Of a DNA stretch of 64,000 nucleotides, positions 25,804-33,766 are shown piece after piece. The stretch's first letter is position 1; each line of letters opens with the position of its first letter. Source of the DNA: Arthrospiribacter ruber (lineage in GTDB: Bacteria; Bacteroidota; Bacteroidia; Cytophagales; Cyclobacteriaceae); assembly GCF_019343195.1 (NCBI RefSeq), contig NZ_RPHB01000002.1, positions 186,001 through 250,000 of the forward strand, read 5' to 3'. The notes beneath the pieces are model-generated. The model was given only the letters and a program-made list of their open reading frames with translations. It was not told the DNA's origin and did no database searches. Made by a program: the position numbers and the translations under genes.

Positions 25804-27669
25804 TCAATAAATATTAAAAGTTCTGTTCTGCTTATCTTCCAAGACCTTTTCCATTTCCATCTTGATTTCACTTACTGCATTGGACGGTACCTTAGGTTCT
25901 TTTTCTACTAAATATCGGGCTATAGGAATCAATTTATCATCTTCCCCTGTCTCGTCATATAATTTAGCCAATAGATAGCGTGCATAAAATCGGTCAGGAA
26001 GCATATCTACAGCCAGCTTGTAAGCCTCTTCAGCCTCTTTGTACAACCCTAAAGCCCTGTAACTGTCACCCAAAGTCCTCTGGATGATGGTATTTCCTGC
26101 ATAGTATTTGGCACGTTCCAATGTGATTACAGCCTCCTTGTGACCTCCCTGTACTGAAAGTGCTTTGCCGTAATTGGTAAGAAAATCCCCTTCCTTATCA
26201 AAGTAAGGATATGCATTCTGATATTTTTCGATTACCGTCCCATTAGTACCTCCATTGTATAGCCTCAATGCCTCTTTCCAATCCTTAGAAGCCTGATATA
26301 ATCCCTTCAATTTCACTCCAGCAAAAGCAGTCAGGGAAAGCAGGAACAAACTTAATCCCCATGCAATTAAGGGATTGGGACGTTTTATTCTCCGGGTATA
26401 AATTAAGTCGGACTCCCCTGCAGCTATCGCAAAATAAAACACGGCGCTGAGCTTGATGGGAAGGATGTGGGAAGGGTAGGAAAACATTCCGAATACCATT
26501 ATGGAAATGATTCCTGCCTGCGAGATCCTCAAAGATGCGCATGGCTTACCTTTACCAATCCGGAACAAAAAAAGTATCAGCAGGAAAACCAACAACAGGC
26601 CTATAATCCCCTGCTCGGCCAAAAGTTGCAATCCTTCATTGAATGTATACACCACATCATCGGCCAGATAAATGGAAGGGTCTTTGGGATTTGCCTGGAA
26701 GTAGGCTGCCTGTGCTTCCATGTAGCCCGCCTTGAAGCGGTCAAAACCCAAACCAGCCCATGGATTCTCTTTGATCATCTCCCAAGAAGCCTTCCAGATC
26801 AACACCCTGCCATCAGCCGAGTCCTTCTTCAATAGATACATACTACCCAATAGTCCTATCAAAACTATCGCCAAGAGAAAAGCAACTATGTATTTTTTGA
26901 CTGGACGATCGATGAACCCCATCAGGTAATTTCCCCAATGATAGCGATGATACAGTAAAAAAACAGCCGAAATCAACACGGCCAACCAGGCCGCACGGGA
27001 TTGGGCAGCAGGCAATACAAGCAATATTCCTCCACAGGTTGCTAAGGCAAAGTATTTGAGAATACTTTGCAATTGTTTGTATTCATCCAGTAATAATAAC
27101 TTTTCAACAAACAGGTATATGCCCAACGCAGCAGGAAACACCGCTGCCAGATAGCCCGAATAAGGCCCCGGGTTAAAAAAACTACCTGTCAGTGGAAAAC
27201 CCGAATGCAGGGAGGGGTAAACCCCATACAGTTGCAGTTGCCCATAAACCAACTGTATCATTGCGCCAATTATCAGCAAAACCAACAACAGAAAGTGATT
27301 TTCTTTTTTGAAGAATATCCTGACTGCCAGATAAAACATCACCAAACCAATCAGGTCGAACAGACGATAGGATTGGCTGGCGGTTTCCTGAAGGAAAAAG
27401 GCATTGATGATAGTCCAGACAATGATTAAAAACAGGAAGCAATCCAAAATATTGAAACCAATGATCCCGACTCGATTTTTTCTAAATAAAAAAAGAGCAA
27501 AAACCCAACATGTCCCCATCAATGCCAAAAGAAAAAAACTTTGCCCCAACTGCATAAAAGGAGTAAGAACCATTCTTTCTACCCTTACCATAGGAAGCAA
27601 AATTAAAGCAAAAACTAAGATTGCTTTAAAAACAACTTTACTGATAGTATGAATTATTGCTTTTTGCAA
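25804..27669 (-). CDS. O-antigen ligase-like (Wzy_C) membrane protein with TPRs, copy 2
   Basis: A 621-residue paralog of the protein at 8858-10705. Long blocks are almost identical (about residues 92-260 and 315-600), separated by clearly diverged blocks (1-90, about 262-310 and the extreme C-terminus). The Wzy_C region reads DGRVLIWKASWEMIKENPWAG. It has the same topology and TPR tail. It follows the cassette 6 propeller by 187 bases on the same strand, just as copy 1 follows cassette 1. The substrate is unknown; a glycan ligase or polymerase or a protein O-glycosyltransferase are all possible. Confidence 0.8.
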   Translation of the reverse strand: MQKAIIHTISKVVFKAILVFALILLPMVRVERMVLTPFMQLGQSFFLLALMGTCWVFALFLFRKNRVGIIGFNILDCFLFLIIVWTIINAFFLQETASQSYRLFDLIGLVMFYLAVRIFFKKENHFLLLVLLIIGAMIQLVYGQLQLYGVYPSLHSGFPLTGSFFNPGPYSGYLAAVFPAALGIYLFVEKLLLLDEYKQLQSILKYFALATCGGILLVLPAAQSRAAWLAVLISAVFLLYHRYHWGNYLMGFIDRPVKKYIVAFLLAIVLIGLLGSMYLLKKDSADGRVLIWKASWEMIKENPWAGLGFDRFKAGYMEAQAAYFQANPKDPSIYLADDVVYTFNEGLQLLAEQGIIGLLLVFLLILFLFRIGKGKPCASLRISQAGIISIMVFGMFSYPSHILPIKLSAVFYFAIAAGESDLIYTRRIKRPNPLIAWGLSLFLLSLTAFAGVKLKGLYQASKDWKEALRLYNGGTNGTVIEKYQNAYPYFDKEGDFLTNYGKALSVQGGHKEAVITLERAKYYAGNTIIQRTLGDSYRALGLYKEAEEAYKLAVDMLPDRFYARYLLAKLYDETGEDDKLIPIARYLVEKEPKVPSNAVSEIKMEMEKVLEDKQNRTFNIY

Positions 27670-27689
27670 TGCCTAATTAGATTTATTGC

Positions 27690-27830
27690 ACAAACTTTTC
27701 TTTAGAATTATTAAGCCTTTTTAAATCACATAATTTCATAAACTATGTAAGAAAAGCCGCAGGCTGCTACTATCAATGCTTAATTCCTACCCAAATTTTT
27801 CTAAGTTGTTCTTGGGTCAAATTTTCTTCT
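27690..27830. repeat. Degraded partial cassette repeat
   Basis: It contains a TTATTAAGCCTTTTTAAATCA segment and, on the minus strand, EQLRKIWVGIKH-stop, a diverged version of the 497-aa gene's 3' end. It lies between the second O-antigen-ligase-like gene and the cassette 6 propeller. Confidence 0.5.
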
Positions 27831-27856
27831 AGTCGGATGGATACAAATCTCTTTGC

Positions 27857-28906
27857 CTAGAACCTGTATGCCACAACATTTGGCTCTGAATCGTAGGTAA
27901 TACCATAAAAAATTCTATTCTCTTCATCCACGGTAAATGAAAGTAGAGTAAAATCAAGGTCATATGCACTTATTAAGTTTCCTTCATAGTCAAAAACCAA
28001 TACACTTTCATAAGAATTTCCTTGCATAATTTGGCGCATAGTTTTTCCGGAATACAAAACATAGAAATTATTGGATTCCGCTGAAACAGAAGTATAAAAG
28101 AAGGGATTGTCGTTTGAGGTCTGAGGCATAGGGTATCCAGCAGAATAGTCAATTTTAAAATCAGGCATAAACTGCTCTGGTCCTCTTATCGAAATTATCT
28201 TCCCTGATTTTTTGTCAAGTATCTCTATATAGTCTCTTTGAACACCTACTTTAATAAATTTGTCTTTGGTTGGATTCGAAGTCAAAACCCCATTATGAAT
28301 CGATGAAATAATACTTACAGGTACGTCATTCTTATCGTACATTTCCTTCCATGTACCATAGGTATTGGTAACTTCATTGTTTAGAATATTAAATTCCACA
28401 AACTTTTCGTCTAAATCCGTCCTTACAGTCATGACGGTGGTGTCAGATGACCATGCCAGCTCTACGGCAAGAAAAAAATCATCACGCTGACTAATTATTT
28501 CATTGGAAAGGGGTGAATCATCAAAAACATTATATCTGGCCAGTCTCTTTGTCTCGACATCATATGCCCAAAATGCACCTGACTCATCATCATGTAAGAA
28601 TCTATGAACCATTGTAATTTCTCCCGGCCCAACTCCGTTCACTCCGATTCTTTTATAGTACTTATTGCTTGAACTTTTTATAGCATGCAACAAAGTATCG
28701 TTACCTTTCTCGCCAACAATCAAAAATTCGCCCTCAAAAAAAATGTGCCTTGGGTTCAGCAATTGCTCGTATTTATATTTGGTACCTTTCAGTTTAATAG
28801 GTTCCGGAATATCTTCCTCATTAAAAGTGATTATAAAATCATCACTGTTTACCTTTAAGCTACAGCTGAAAAGTATTATTAATAACGGTATACATATATA
28901 TTTCAT
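27857..28906 (-). CDS. Six-bladed beta-propeller lipoprotein (cassette 6)
   Basis: A 349-residue lipoprotein, with a short signal MKYICIPLLIILFSC. RIGVNGVGPGEI near residue 92 matches the family motif. It is similar in length and ending to the cassette 1 propeller (LSFTVDEENRIFYGI vs MSFSVSSDSKRIYSF), and both are followed by an O-antigen-ligase-like gene. Cassettes 1 and 6 therefore look like the two closest relatives in gene order, though cassette 6 lacks the thioredoxin-like gene. Confidence 0.72.
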   Translation of the reverse strand: MKYICIPLLIILFSCSLKVNSDDFIITFNEEDIPEPIKLKGTKYKYEQLLNPRHIFFEGEFLIVGEKGNDTLLHAIKSSSNKYYKRIGVNGVGPGEITMVHRFLHDDESGAFWAYDVETKRLARYNVFDDSPLSNEIISQRDDFFLAVELAWSSDTTVMTVRTDLDEKFVEFNILNNEVTNTYGTWKEMYDKNDVPVSIISSIHNGVLTSNPTKDKFIKVGVQRDYIEILDKKSGKIISIRGPEQFMPDFKIDYSAGYPMPQTSNDNPFFYTSVSAESNNFYVLYSGKTMRQIMQGNSYESVLVFDYEGNLISAYDLDFTLLSFTVDEENRIFYGITYDSEPNVVAYRF

Positions 28907-29053
28907 GGATGTATCAGTTGGGAAGTAATAGATATAATTTGTTTATTATATTTTGGATTATATAAATAAAATTGAGTTGGAAAGAATCTGGAGATTTGTT
29001 AATCTCCAGATTCTTTGGCACATGTCTTTGGCAGAAATTGAAATCAGTTATGA

Positions 29054-29344
29054 TTAGGGATGAACTGTGTCACAAGTTGAGTGGCCCCCAAACCATCTTG
29101 AATCTGCAAAAACCATCCCGATGGGATGTTGGCAGGGCGAATATAACCAATGACAACAAGCTCCTCCATGACTATTCTCTCCCTGGGCCATCGCCTTATT
29201 CCCCAATTCAATCAGCGTAATAGACGGAAGGATTTTGACCTTGTCGAATTCCAAACTCACCATCACGTTCAATACCAGCATGAATCCAAATGCTCCGGCA
29301 GCTACCCAGCGTAGCCACTTGCCTGTTTTTAGTTAGTTTTTCAT
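29054..29344 (-). pseudogene. NVEALA-like Cys-rich peptide 6 with nonsense codon 4
   Basis: The expected ATG is at 29344 but codon 4 is TAA (29335-29333), the same change as in peptide 5, together with the same KTGKWLRW variant. The frame then stays open through the leader (VLNVMVSLEFDKVK ... IELGNKAMAQGEN) to a 38-residue tail with four cysteines ending CDTVHP. An internal ATG at 29281 would remove the basic N-region and half of the hydrophobic core, so normal export would be unlikely. Confidence 0.65.
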
Positions 29345-29379
29345 TTTATTGTTAGTTTTGTTATAAATAAATGATAAAA

Positions 29380-29417
29380 CAAATATATGTTCGGCCACTG
29401 CAAAAAAACTTCAGTGG
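29380..29417 (-). promoter_or_regulatory. Conserved cassette promoter with inverted repeat (cassette 6)
   Basis: Here the -7 box reads TATATTTG on the minus strand (29380-29387). It differs in sequence from the other copies yet still fits TAnnTTTG. The CCACTG/CAGTGG arms (29417-29395) are perfect. Confidence 0.66.
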
Positions 29418-30008
29418 GTCATTTTTTTGATTGAGTGCAATCCGGTTGGCACTAGGCATACTAATTTTAAAGCAAAAATTGAGATTAATAGAGAAAAATT
29501 TATATCACAGAAAATAAAGGATAAAATATAAATTTTCACCTTTAAATATGCGTATCCGCAGTTATGCACATAGGTTTGTTGGATTTGCAACAAAATTCTT
29601 GACAAAGTATTATGCCTTATTAAATCACTGAATGTCTTACACCATGGGTGAAAAATTGGGTCAAATATGGTTATTGAGAATTCTTAATCTCTACCCAAAT
29701 TTTTCTAAGTTGTTCAACTACAATTTTTATAAATTGAGACTGGGTTGTTAGCTCAAATTGTACTCAATCCCTGCCCCTTACCTCAAAGCTAAAGCTAAGC
29801 TACATCAAAGCAGGGAATACTGGGACTTTTGGGTGGGGAGTTAACATTGGAAGAGGATTATCCGAAATTCTATATCTGAGTTGATATTCTTTTTAAAATT
29901 TCTGGATTTGGATTTTCCTAATTTAAATTACCCTACCTTGTATAGGTAATCACCTGCAAGTTCCAGTGCATGCTGAGTGTCCGAAGACCTCACACTACAA
30001 CTTATCAT
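29393..30008. repeat. Long cassette repeat, copy C
   Basis: Almost base-for-base the same as copy B from the promoter to about 29944, and continuing into the truncated lipoprotein sequence it shares with copy A (to 30008). It includes the 497-aa gene relic from 29671. Confidence 0.8.
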
Positions 30009-30083
30009 GAGAAATGTTAAAGATATAACAACCACTATCTTAACGGTACCTATAATCTTTTTTGCAGTTTCAATTTCAACCAT
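29928..30083 (-). pseudogene. Truncated transglutaminase-family lipoprotein N-terminus (or tiny lipoprotein), relic B
   Basis: A 51-codon frame from ATG 30083. A signal peptide different from relic A (MVEIETAKKIIGTVKIVVVI, ending SLTFLMISC) is followed by the same CSVRSSDTQHALELAGDYL segment and a stop. It starts 71 bases after the cassette 7 propeller. Identical truncation points in A and B, with different upstream sequence, suggest spread of the repeat rather than two independent deletions. Confidence 0.55.
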
Positions 30084-30154
30084 AATTCCCATTCTTAGGT
30101 ATCGAACTGCTTCCTACCCCTAATATGATGAAAAAAGACATAGCAATTAGAAAT

Positions 30155-31441
30155 TTATTTTTCCAAACTTTCAATTGACGTTTTCATTTTATAGATAATG
30201 AGAACAGGATTATCATCATTTTGGAGCCCGGCAGATCGTAACTTTTGAAGATAAGGCGATAACCCTACTTCCATTTGGTCCAATCTTAAGTTTATTATTG
30301 ACGGTTCCATTGAAACAATAAAATAACCTGGATTGGTGCTGTTCCCTAAAATGGAAGTATAGGAGTATAGTCCATCCATGTCATTGATTATGTTACGGAC
30401 TGGTTTAGCCGAATAGGTTTCTTTGTCGACCAATAACATCCCCCCACTTCCCTTTCCCTCTTCAGTATTGATCAAAAAATATCCCTCCGAGTCTATGAAT
30501 TCATCTGTGATAACGATATAACCCCTAGCCTGAATTTCAGGGATAATCTCATCAAAACGCAAAGACCTGCCCTTCCAATCCGTAATATAATCCTTATTTA
30601 GATCGAAAGTCTTTTGTCCGATTATTTCCCCTGTCATATTTACTTCCGAAAGCGAATTGCTATATATATCCTTAAAGTAAAAACTTTCTTCATTGTGTGA
30701 TTTATAAATGTATTGCGGCTTAATCCCCGAAACCTTGAACCCATTGTTGGGTAACGGGATTTTTTCCATTTCTCTTCCATCTTTATAATTTAGAATTCCT
30801 AAAATATTTCTTCCCTCACCATCCTTTAAAGTCATATAAAGATTGCCTTTGAATACGATCAAATCTGAAACACTCTCTCCCGACAGGAAATATTCTCCCA
30901 GGAACTCCCCATTTAAATCGTAGTTGATTATTTTTCCCAACAACGAACAATAGACCAGTATGGATTCTTCCTGCTCTGAATACGCTATGGAAGCCGGGAA
31001 CAAATACTCTCCTGGACCTTCCCCAAGGGGATGTATGACACCAAGTTGACTCCCATCAATGGCATGCAAAAAAATGGATTTAGTTTTTGCATTATCCAGG
31101 ATCACCAAGTGATTTTCTGTCACTATCAAATTATTGATTTCCCCGATAATTTCTTTAGTCTCCAGCGGGATAATTTGGAACGACTCAAAGATTTCGCTAG
31201 CAGAGATGTCAATAACTTCTTTATCCAGTGTATATACATCCTGGAATTGCAAGTCTGATTTTCTATTACTACAGCTACTTAAGATTATAATCATCCATAA
31301 AGTAAATGGATAAAGTGGCCAGCAAATACTATCTAGGCTGTAATTCCTATTTTTAAGCGGTTTGGAGTAGGGCTCAAAGTTAGTGTTGTTTTCGTTGGAG
31401 AATCTATCTTGATTCCGCATGGATATATTTATGTAAGTCAT
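30155..31441 (-). CDS. Six-bladed beta-propeller lipoprotein (cassette 7)
   Basis: A 428-residue frame. A hydrophilic N-terminal stretch of about 40 residues precedes the hydrophobic signal PFTLWMIIILSSC with its lipobox. PLGEGPGEYLFPASIAYSEQ near residue 130 and a DDNPVLIIYKMK C-terminus are strong family marks. A MITE-like element begins 10 bases upstream of the ATG, so the extended N-terminus may be a product of the insertion and the native start may have been lost. Confidence 0.72.
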   Translation of the reverse strand: MTYINISMRNQDRFSNENNTNFEPYSKPLKNRNYSLDSICWPLYPFTLWMIIILSSCSNRKSDLQFQDVYTLDKEVIDISASEIFESFQIIPLETKEIIGEINNLIVTENHLVILDNAKTKSIFLHAIDGSQLGVIHPLGEGPGEYLFPASIAYSEQEESILVYCSLLGKIINYDLNGEFLGEYFLSGESVSDLIVFKGNLYMTLKDGEGRNILGILNYKDGREMEKIPLPNNGFKVSGIKPQYIYKSHNEESFYFKDIYSNSLSEVNMTGEIIGQKTFDLNKDYITDWKGRSLRFDEIIPEIQARGYIVITDEFIDSEGYFLINTEEGKGSGGMLLVDKETYSAKPVRNIINDMDGLYSYTSILGNSTNPGYFIVSMEPSIINLRLDQMEVGLSPYLQKLRSAGLQNDDNPVLIIYKMKTSIESLEK

Positions 31442-31451
31442 AGTCTAATTT

Positions 31452-31615
31452 AGGGCCTGCTGAAAAACGCCAATTATAGCGGAAACGGGTCAGCTTGAAT
31501 GGTTAACCCGTTTATTTGTGCGAAAGGTTTTTCAATTGGTGCAAACTATTGAGATGTAACAGGTCATTTTCTATGCATCTGAAAATTTCAAAATCCGGAT
31601 TTTTCAGCTAGCCCT
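31452..31615. mobile_element. MITE-like element with AGGGC...TGAAAAA inverted ends and AATTT duplication
   Basis: A 164-bp element. The left end AGGGCCTGCTGAAAAA and the right end TTTTTCAGCTAGCCCT are inverted copies with two mismatches. It is flanked by AATTT on both sides (31447-31451 and 31616-31620), a likely 5-bp target duplication. Internal arms AAACGGGT/ACCCGTTT form a second inverted repeat. It has no coding capacity. It lies directly upstream of the cassette 7 propeller start. A related, rearranged copy lies at 34252-34538. Confidence 0.75.
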
Positions 31616-31686
31616 AATTTAACAAAAAGGAACCATCGGACCGATTTATAAAACAACCAACTTATAGATAGACCATTTAAGTTGGA

Positions 31687-32035
31687 TCAATTACATGAAG
31701 GTTCATTGGTTGCGGGAGGGCAACAAGATCCTGATAACGGTTGGCAAGTCCACCAATAAACTCTAACGATCCTTGGCATCGGGTCATTTATGGCACATAA
31801 TTTACTCTTCTCAACAGGGGTGGAATTGGCTGTTTCCCAACTAGCACAGTTTCCACTTTCACTCTGGGCCATAGCCTTATTTCCCAACTCGATCAAAGTA
31901 AGTGACGGAAGGATTTTGTCCTTGTCAAATTCCAAACTGACCATGATGTTTAATACCTTCCGATAGCTATAGAGACAATCCAAAAGCTCCGGCTACCCAG
32001 CATAGCCTCTTGCTTGTTTTTAGATAGTTTTTCAT
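31687..32035 (-). pseudogene. NVEALA-like Cys-rich peptide 7, frameshifted leader
   Basis: The frame from ATG 32035 reads MKNYLKTSKRLCWVAGAFGL and stops two codons later at TAG. The rest of the leader and the tail (VLNIMVSLEFDKDK ... IELGNKAMAQSES, six cysteines, ending PSCN) is open in another frame. The break coincides with about 19 extra bases (TCTCTATAGCTATCGGAAG on the minus strand) replacing the ATGCTG of intact copies. Promoter and upstream leader are intact. Without frameshifting, no full precursor can be made. Confidence 0.68.
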
Positions 32036-32070
32036 GTTATTGTTAGTTTTATTATAAATAAATGTTGGAA

Positions 32071-32108
32071 CAAAAATATATTCGGCCACTGCAAAAAAAC
32101 TTCAGTGA
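32071..32108 (-). promoter_or_regulatory. Conserved cassette promoter with inverted repeat (cassette 7)
   Basis: TATTTTTG on the minus strand at 32071-32078; CACTG/CAGTG arms between 32107 and 32086, with TCACTG as the left arm as in cassettes 3 and 8. Confidence 0.62.
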
Positions 32109-32226
32109 GTCATTTTTTGATTTTTCGCCTGCAGTTTGATATACGATAGGCATCATATCGACAACTATACCTACAATACCCCGTGAACTTGTCAATTAAC
32201 CCAAGAAGAAAATGTTGATGCTGTCA

Positions 32227-33387
32227 TCACTTCAAATGGTATTTGACAATAACGAACGACATTTCTTCCTTTGATAATCTGGATAGTCCTCCATCAAATA
32301 CCGCGTGCTCGTCCAGTTTATCATTTTGAAGTTCTCTAAATTCTTCCGGGAAGTGGAAGCAGTAGACTTGATTGTCATTCAAATACTTGATATTCATATA
32401 ATTTAGACCTCCATCAAGATCATTTTCAAATTCTGCCACTGTAACTGTTTTATTGGTCTTTACATTCAAAAGTAAATTCACCCATCCACGATCAATATAT
32501 CTTGAGATAAGGAATTCCCCATCGTAAAACAGATTCGGCGCATGGTAATTATAGTTTTCCAAATAATTCCTATCATTTAGCAAATCTGGACCTTTTTCGC
32601 TAAAATCTTTAAGTGGAAATTTTCTGTTTCCAAACTCCAACACAATTTTTTTTCTTAATGTGAAATCTTCAAACAAATAAATTGTATCCGAAAAATGGTT
32701 TGAAAACACAAGTTCATTCCCAAACAAGCTCAGAATGTTCCTCTCAGCAAAAAAAGGGATATTTTTTGACTTCATTCTTTGACTTAAAATTGGTACAGAT
32801 CCCTTCATATCCGATTTATACAAAATGCCATCAGCAATTCTATTTTCTACCAACTCTTCTGCCATATTGCTAGGCAAATAAAAAACATATTCGCCTTCTG
32901 AAGCTGAAATGAACTTATATGCACCTGTAACTGGAATTTCTGATTCGCTGATAAAATTCCCAAGAAAATCAAATTTTAATATTTTGTTGGGGGCTAGTAT
33001 GGTTATATTTTCATCTTTCCGGTCTATGCTAAAATCAGTCAATTGCAAATACTCTCCCGGACCTTCACCCAGAGCATTGACACTTCCAAGACAGTTCCCC
33101 AACGAATCCAAAATCAAAACCTGATTGGACTGATAAAAATCTCCAACAAATATTTGACCATCCGATATTTCAACCTTGTCAAATTGACCGATTCCATAAC
33201 CTTGCGGAAGCCGGACAGGCAAGTACGAGATTGAATCAAAAATGTCGCTGATCAACACAACATTATTCTGTTTGGTTAAATCCAACACTTCAACTTCTGC
33301 CTCTTGTTCAACATCAATTTTATTATCATAATTACATGCAACAAAAAGGAAAAACATCAGATTAACCCTATACTTTTTTAACAGACA
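32227..33387 (-). CDS. Six-bladed beta-propeller lipoprotein (cassette 8)
   Basis: A 386-residue lipoprotein (MCLLKKYRVNLMFFLFVAC with lipobox Cys near residue 19). ISDIFDSISYLPVRLP marks the first blade, and LGNCLGSVNALGEGPGEYLQ near residue 100 is a near-consensus family motif. The ATG at 33387 is preferred; a TTG at 33411 would overlap the peptide 8 stop. It is the rightmost, and by transcription the first, propeller of the array. No accessory gene follows it before cassette 7. Confidence 0.75.
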   Translation of the reverse strand, partial: CLLKKYRVNLMFFLFVACNYDNKIDVEQEAEVEVLDLTKQNNVVLISDIFDSISYLPVRLPQGYGIGQFDKVEISDGQIFVGDFYQSNQVLILDSLGNCLGSVNALGEGPGEYLQLTDFSIDRKDENITILAPNKILKFDFLGNFISESEIPVTGAYKFISASEGEYVFYLPSNMAEELVENRIADGILYKSDMKGSVPILSQRMKSKNIPFFAERNILSLFGNELVFSNHFSDTIYLFEDFTLRKKIVLEFGNRKFPLKDFSEKGPDLLNDRNYLENYNYHAPNLFYDGEFLISRYIDRGWVNLLLNVKTNKTVTVAEFENDLDGGLNYMNIKYLNDNQVYCFHFPEEFRELQNDKLDEHAVFDGGLSRLSKEEMSFVIVKYHLK

Positions 33388-33407
33388 CATTACATATTTT
33401 TTTTTGA

Positions 33408-33731
33408 TCAATAACCACAGGCTAGGCTACATGGTGTCTGCATCCAGGTTTCACAAGAAAATCCACCGGTGTATCTGCATTTAGTTACTGTGAAAATACA
33501 ATTCTGATAATAGTTTTGACAATAATCGGTTTCTCTATAGAAATTTTGGTTTCCTCCACCTGTCTCCCCTTGAGCCATCGCCTTATTCCCCAATTCAATC
33601 AGCGTAATGGATGGAAAGACTTTGTCCGTGTCGAACTCCAAACTGACCATGATGTTCAGTAACAGCATCACAGCAAATACACTAGCTTTCACCAAGCGTA
33701 GCCAATTGCTTGCTTTTAGATAGTTTTTCAT
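33408..33731 (-). CDS. NVEALA-like exported Cys-rich peptide 8
   Basis: A 107-residue precursor, the most diverged leader of the set (MKNYLKASNWLRLVKASVFA), yet keeping VMLLLNIMVSLEFD and IELGNKAMAQGET. The tail has six cysteines, is rich in Tyr and Gln, and ends SLACGY, resembling the CGY end of peptide 1. It ends 20 bases before the preferred propeller start, the tightest spacing of the ATG-started peptide genes, so the pair is probably co-translated. Confidence 0.72.
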   Translation of the reverse strand: MKNYLKASNWLRLVKASVFAVMLLLNIMVSLEFDTDKVFPSITLIELGNKAMAQGETGGGNQNFYRETDYCQNYYQNCIFTVTKCRYTGGFSCETWMQTPCSLACGY

Positions 33732-33766
33732 GCTACTGTTAGCTTTGTTATCAATAAATGTTGGAA

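Noticed and set aside
29396-30008. The long repeats as an intact insertion sequence
   Set aside because: No transposase frame, no terminal inverted repeats and no target duplication; the content is promoter plus gene relics.
21664-33731. Classic double-glycine bacteriocin leaders with a peptidase-ABC exporter
   Set aside because: Some tails start with GG after AQGES, but the leaders have a long hydrophobic membrane-type core, the GG is not conserved, and no C39 peptidase or dedicated exporter lies in the window.
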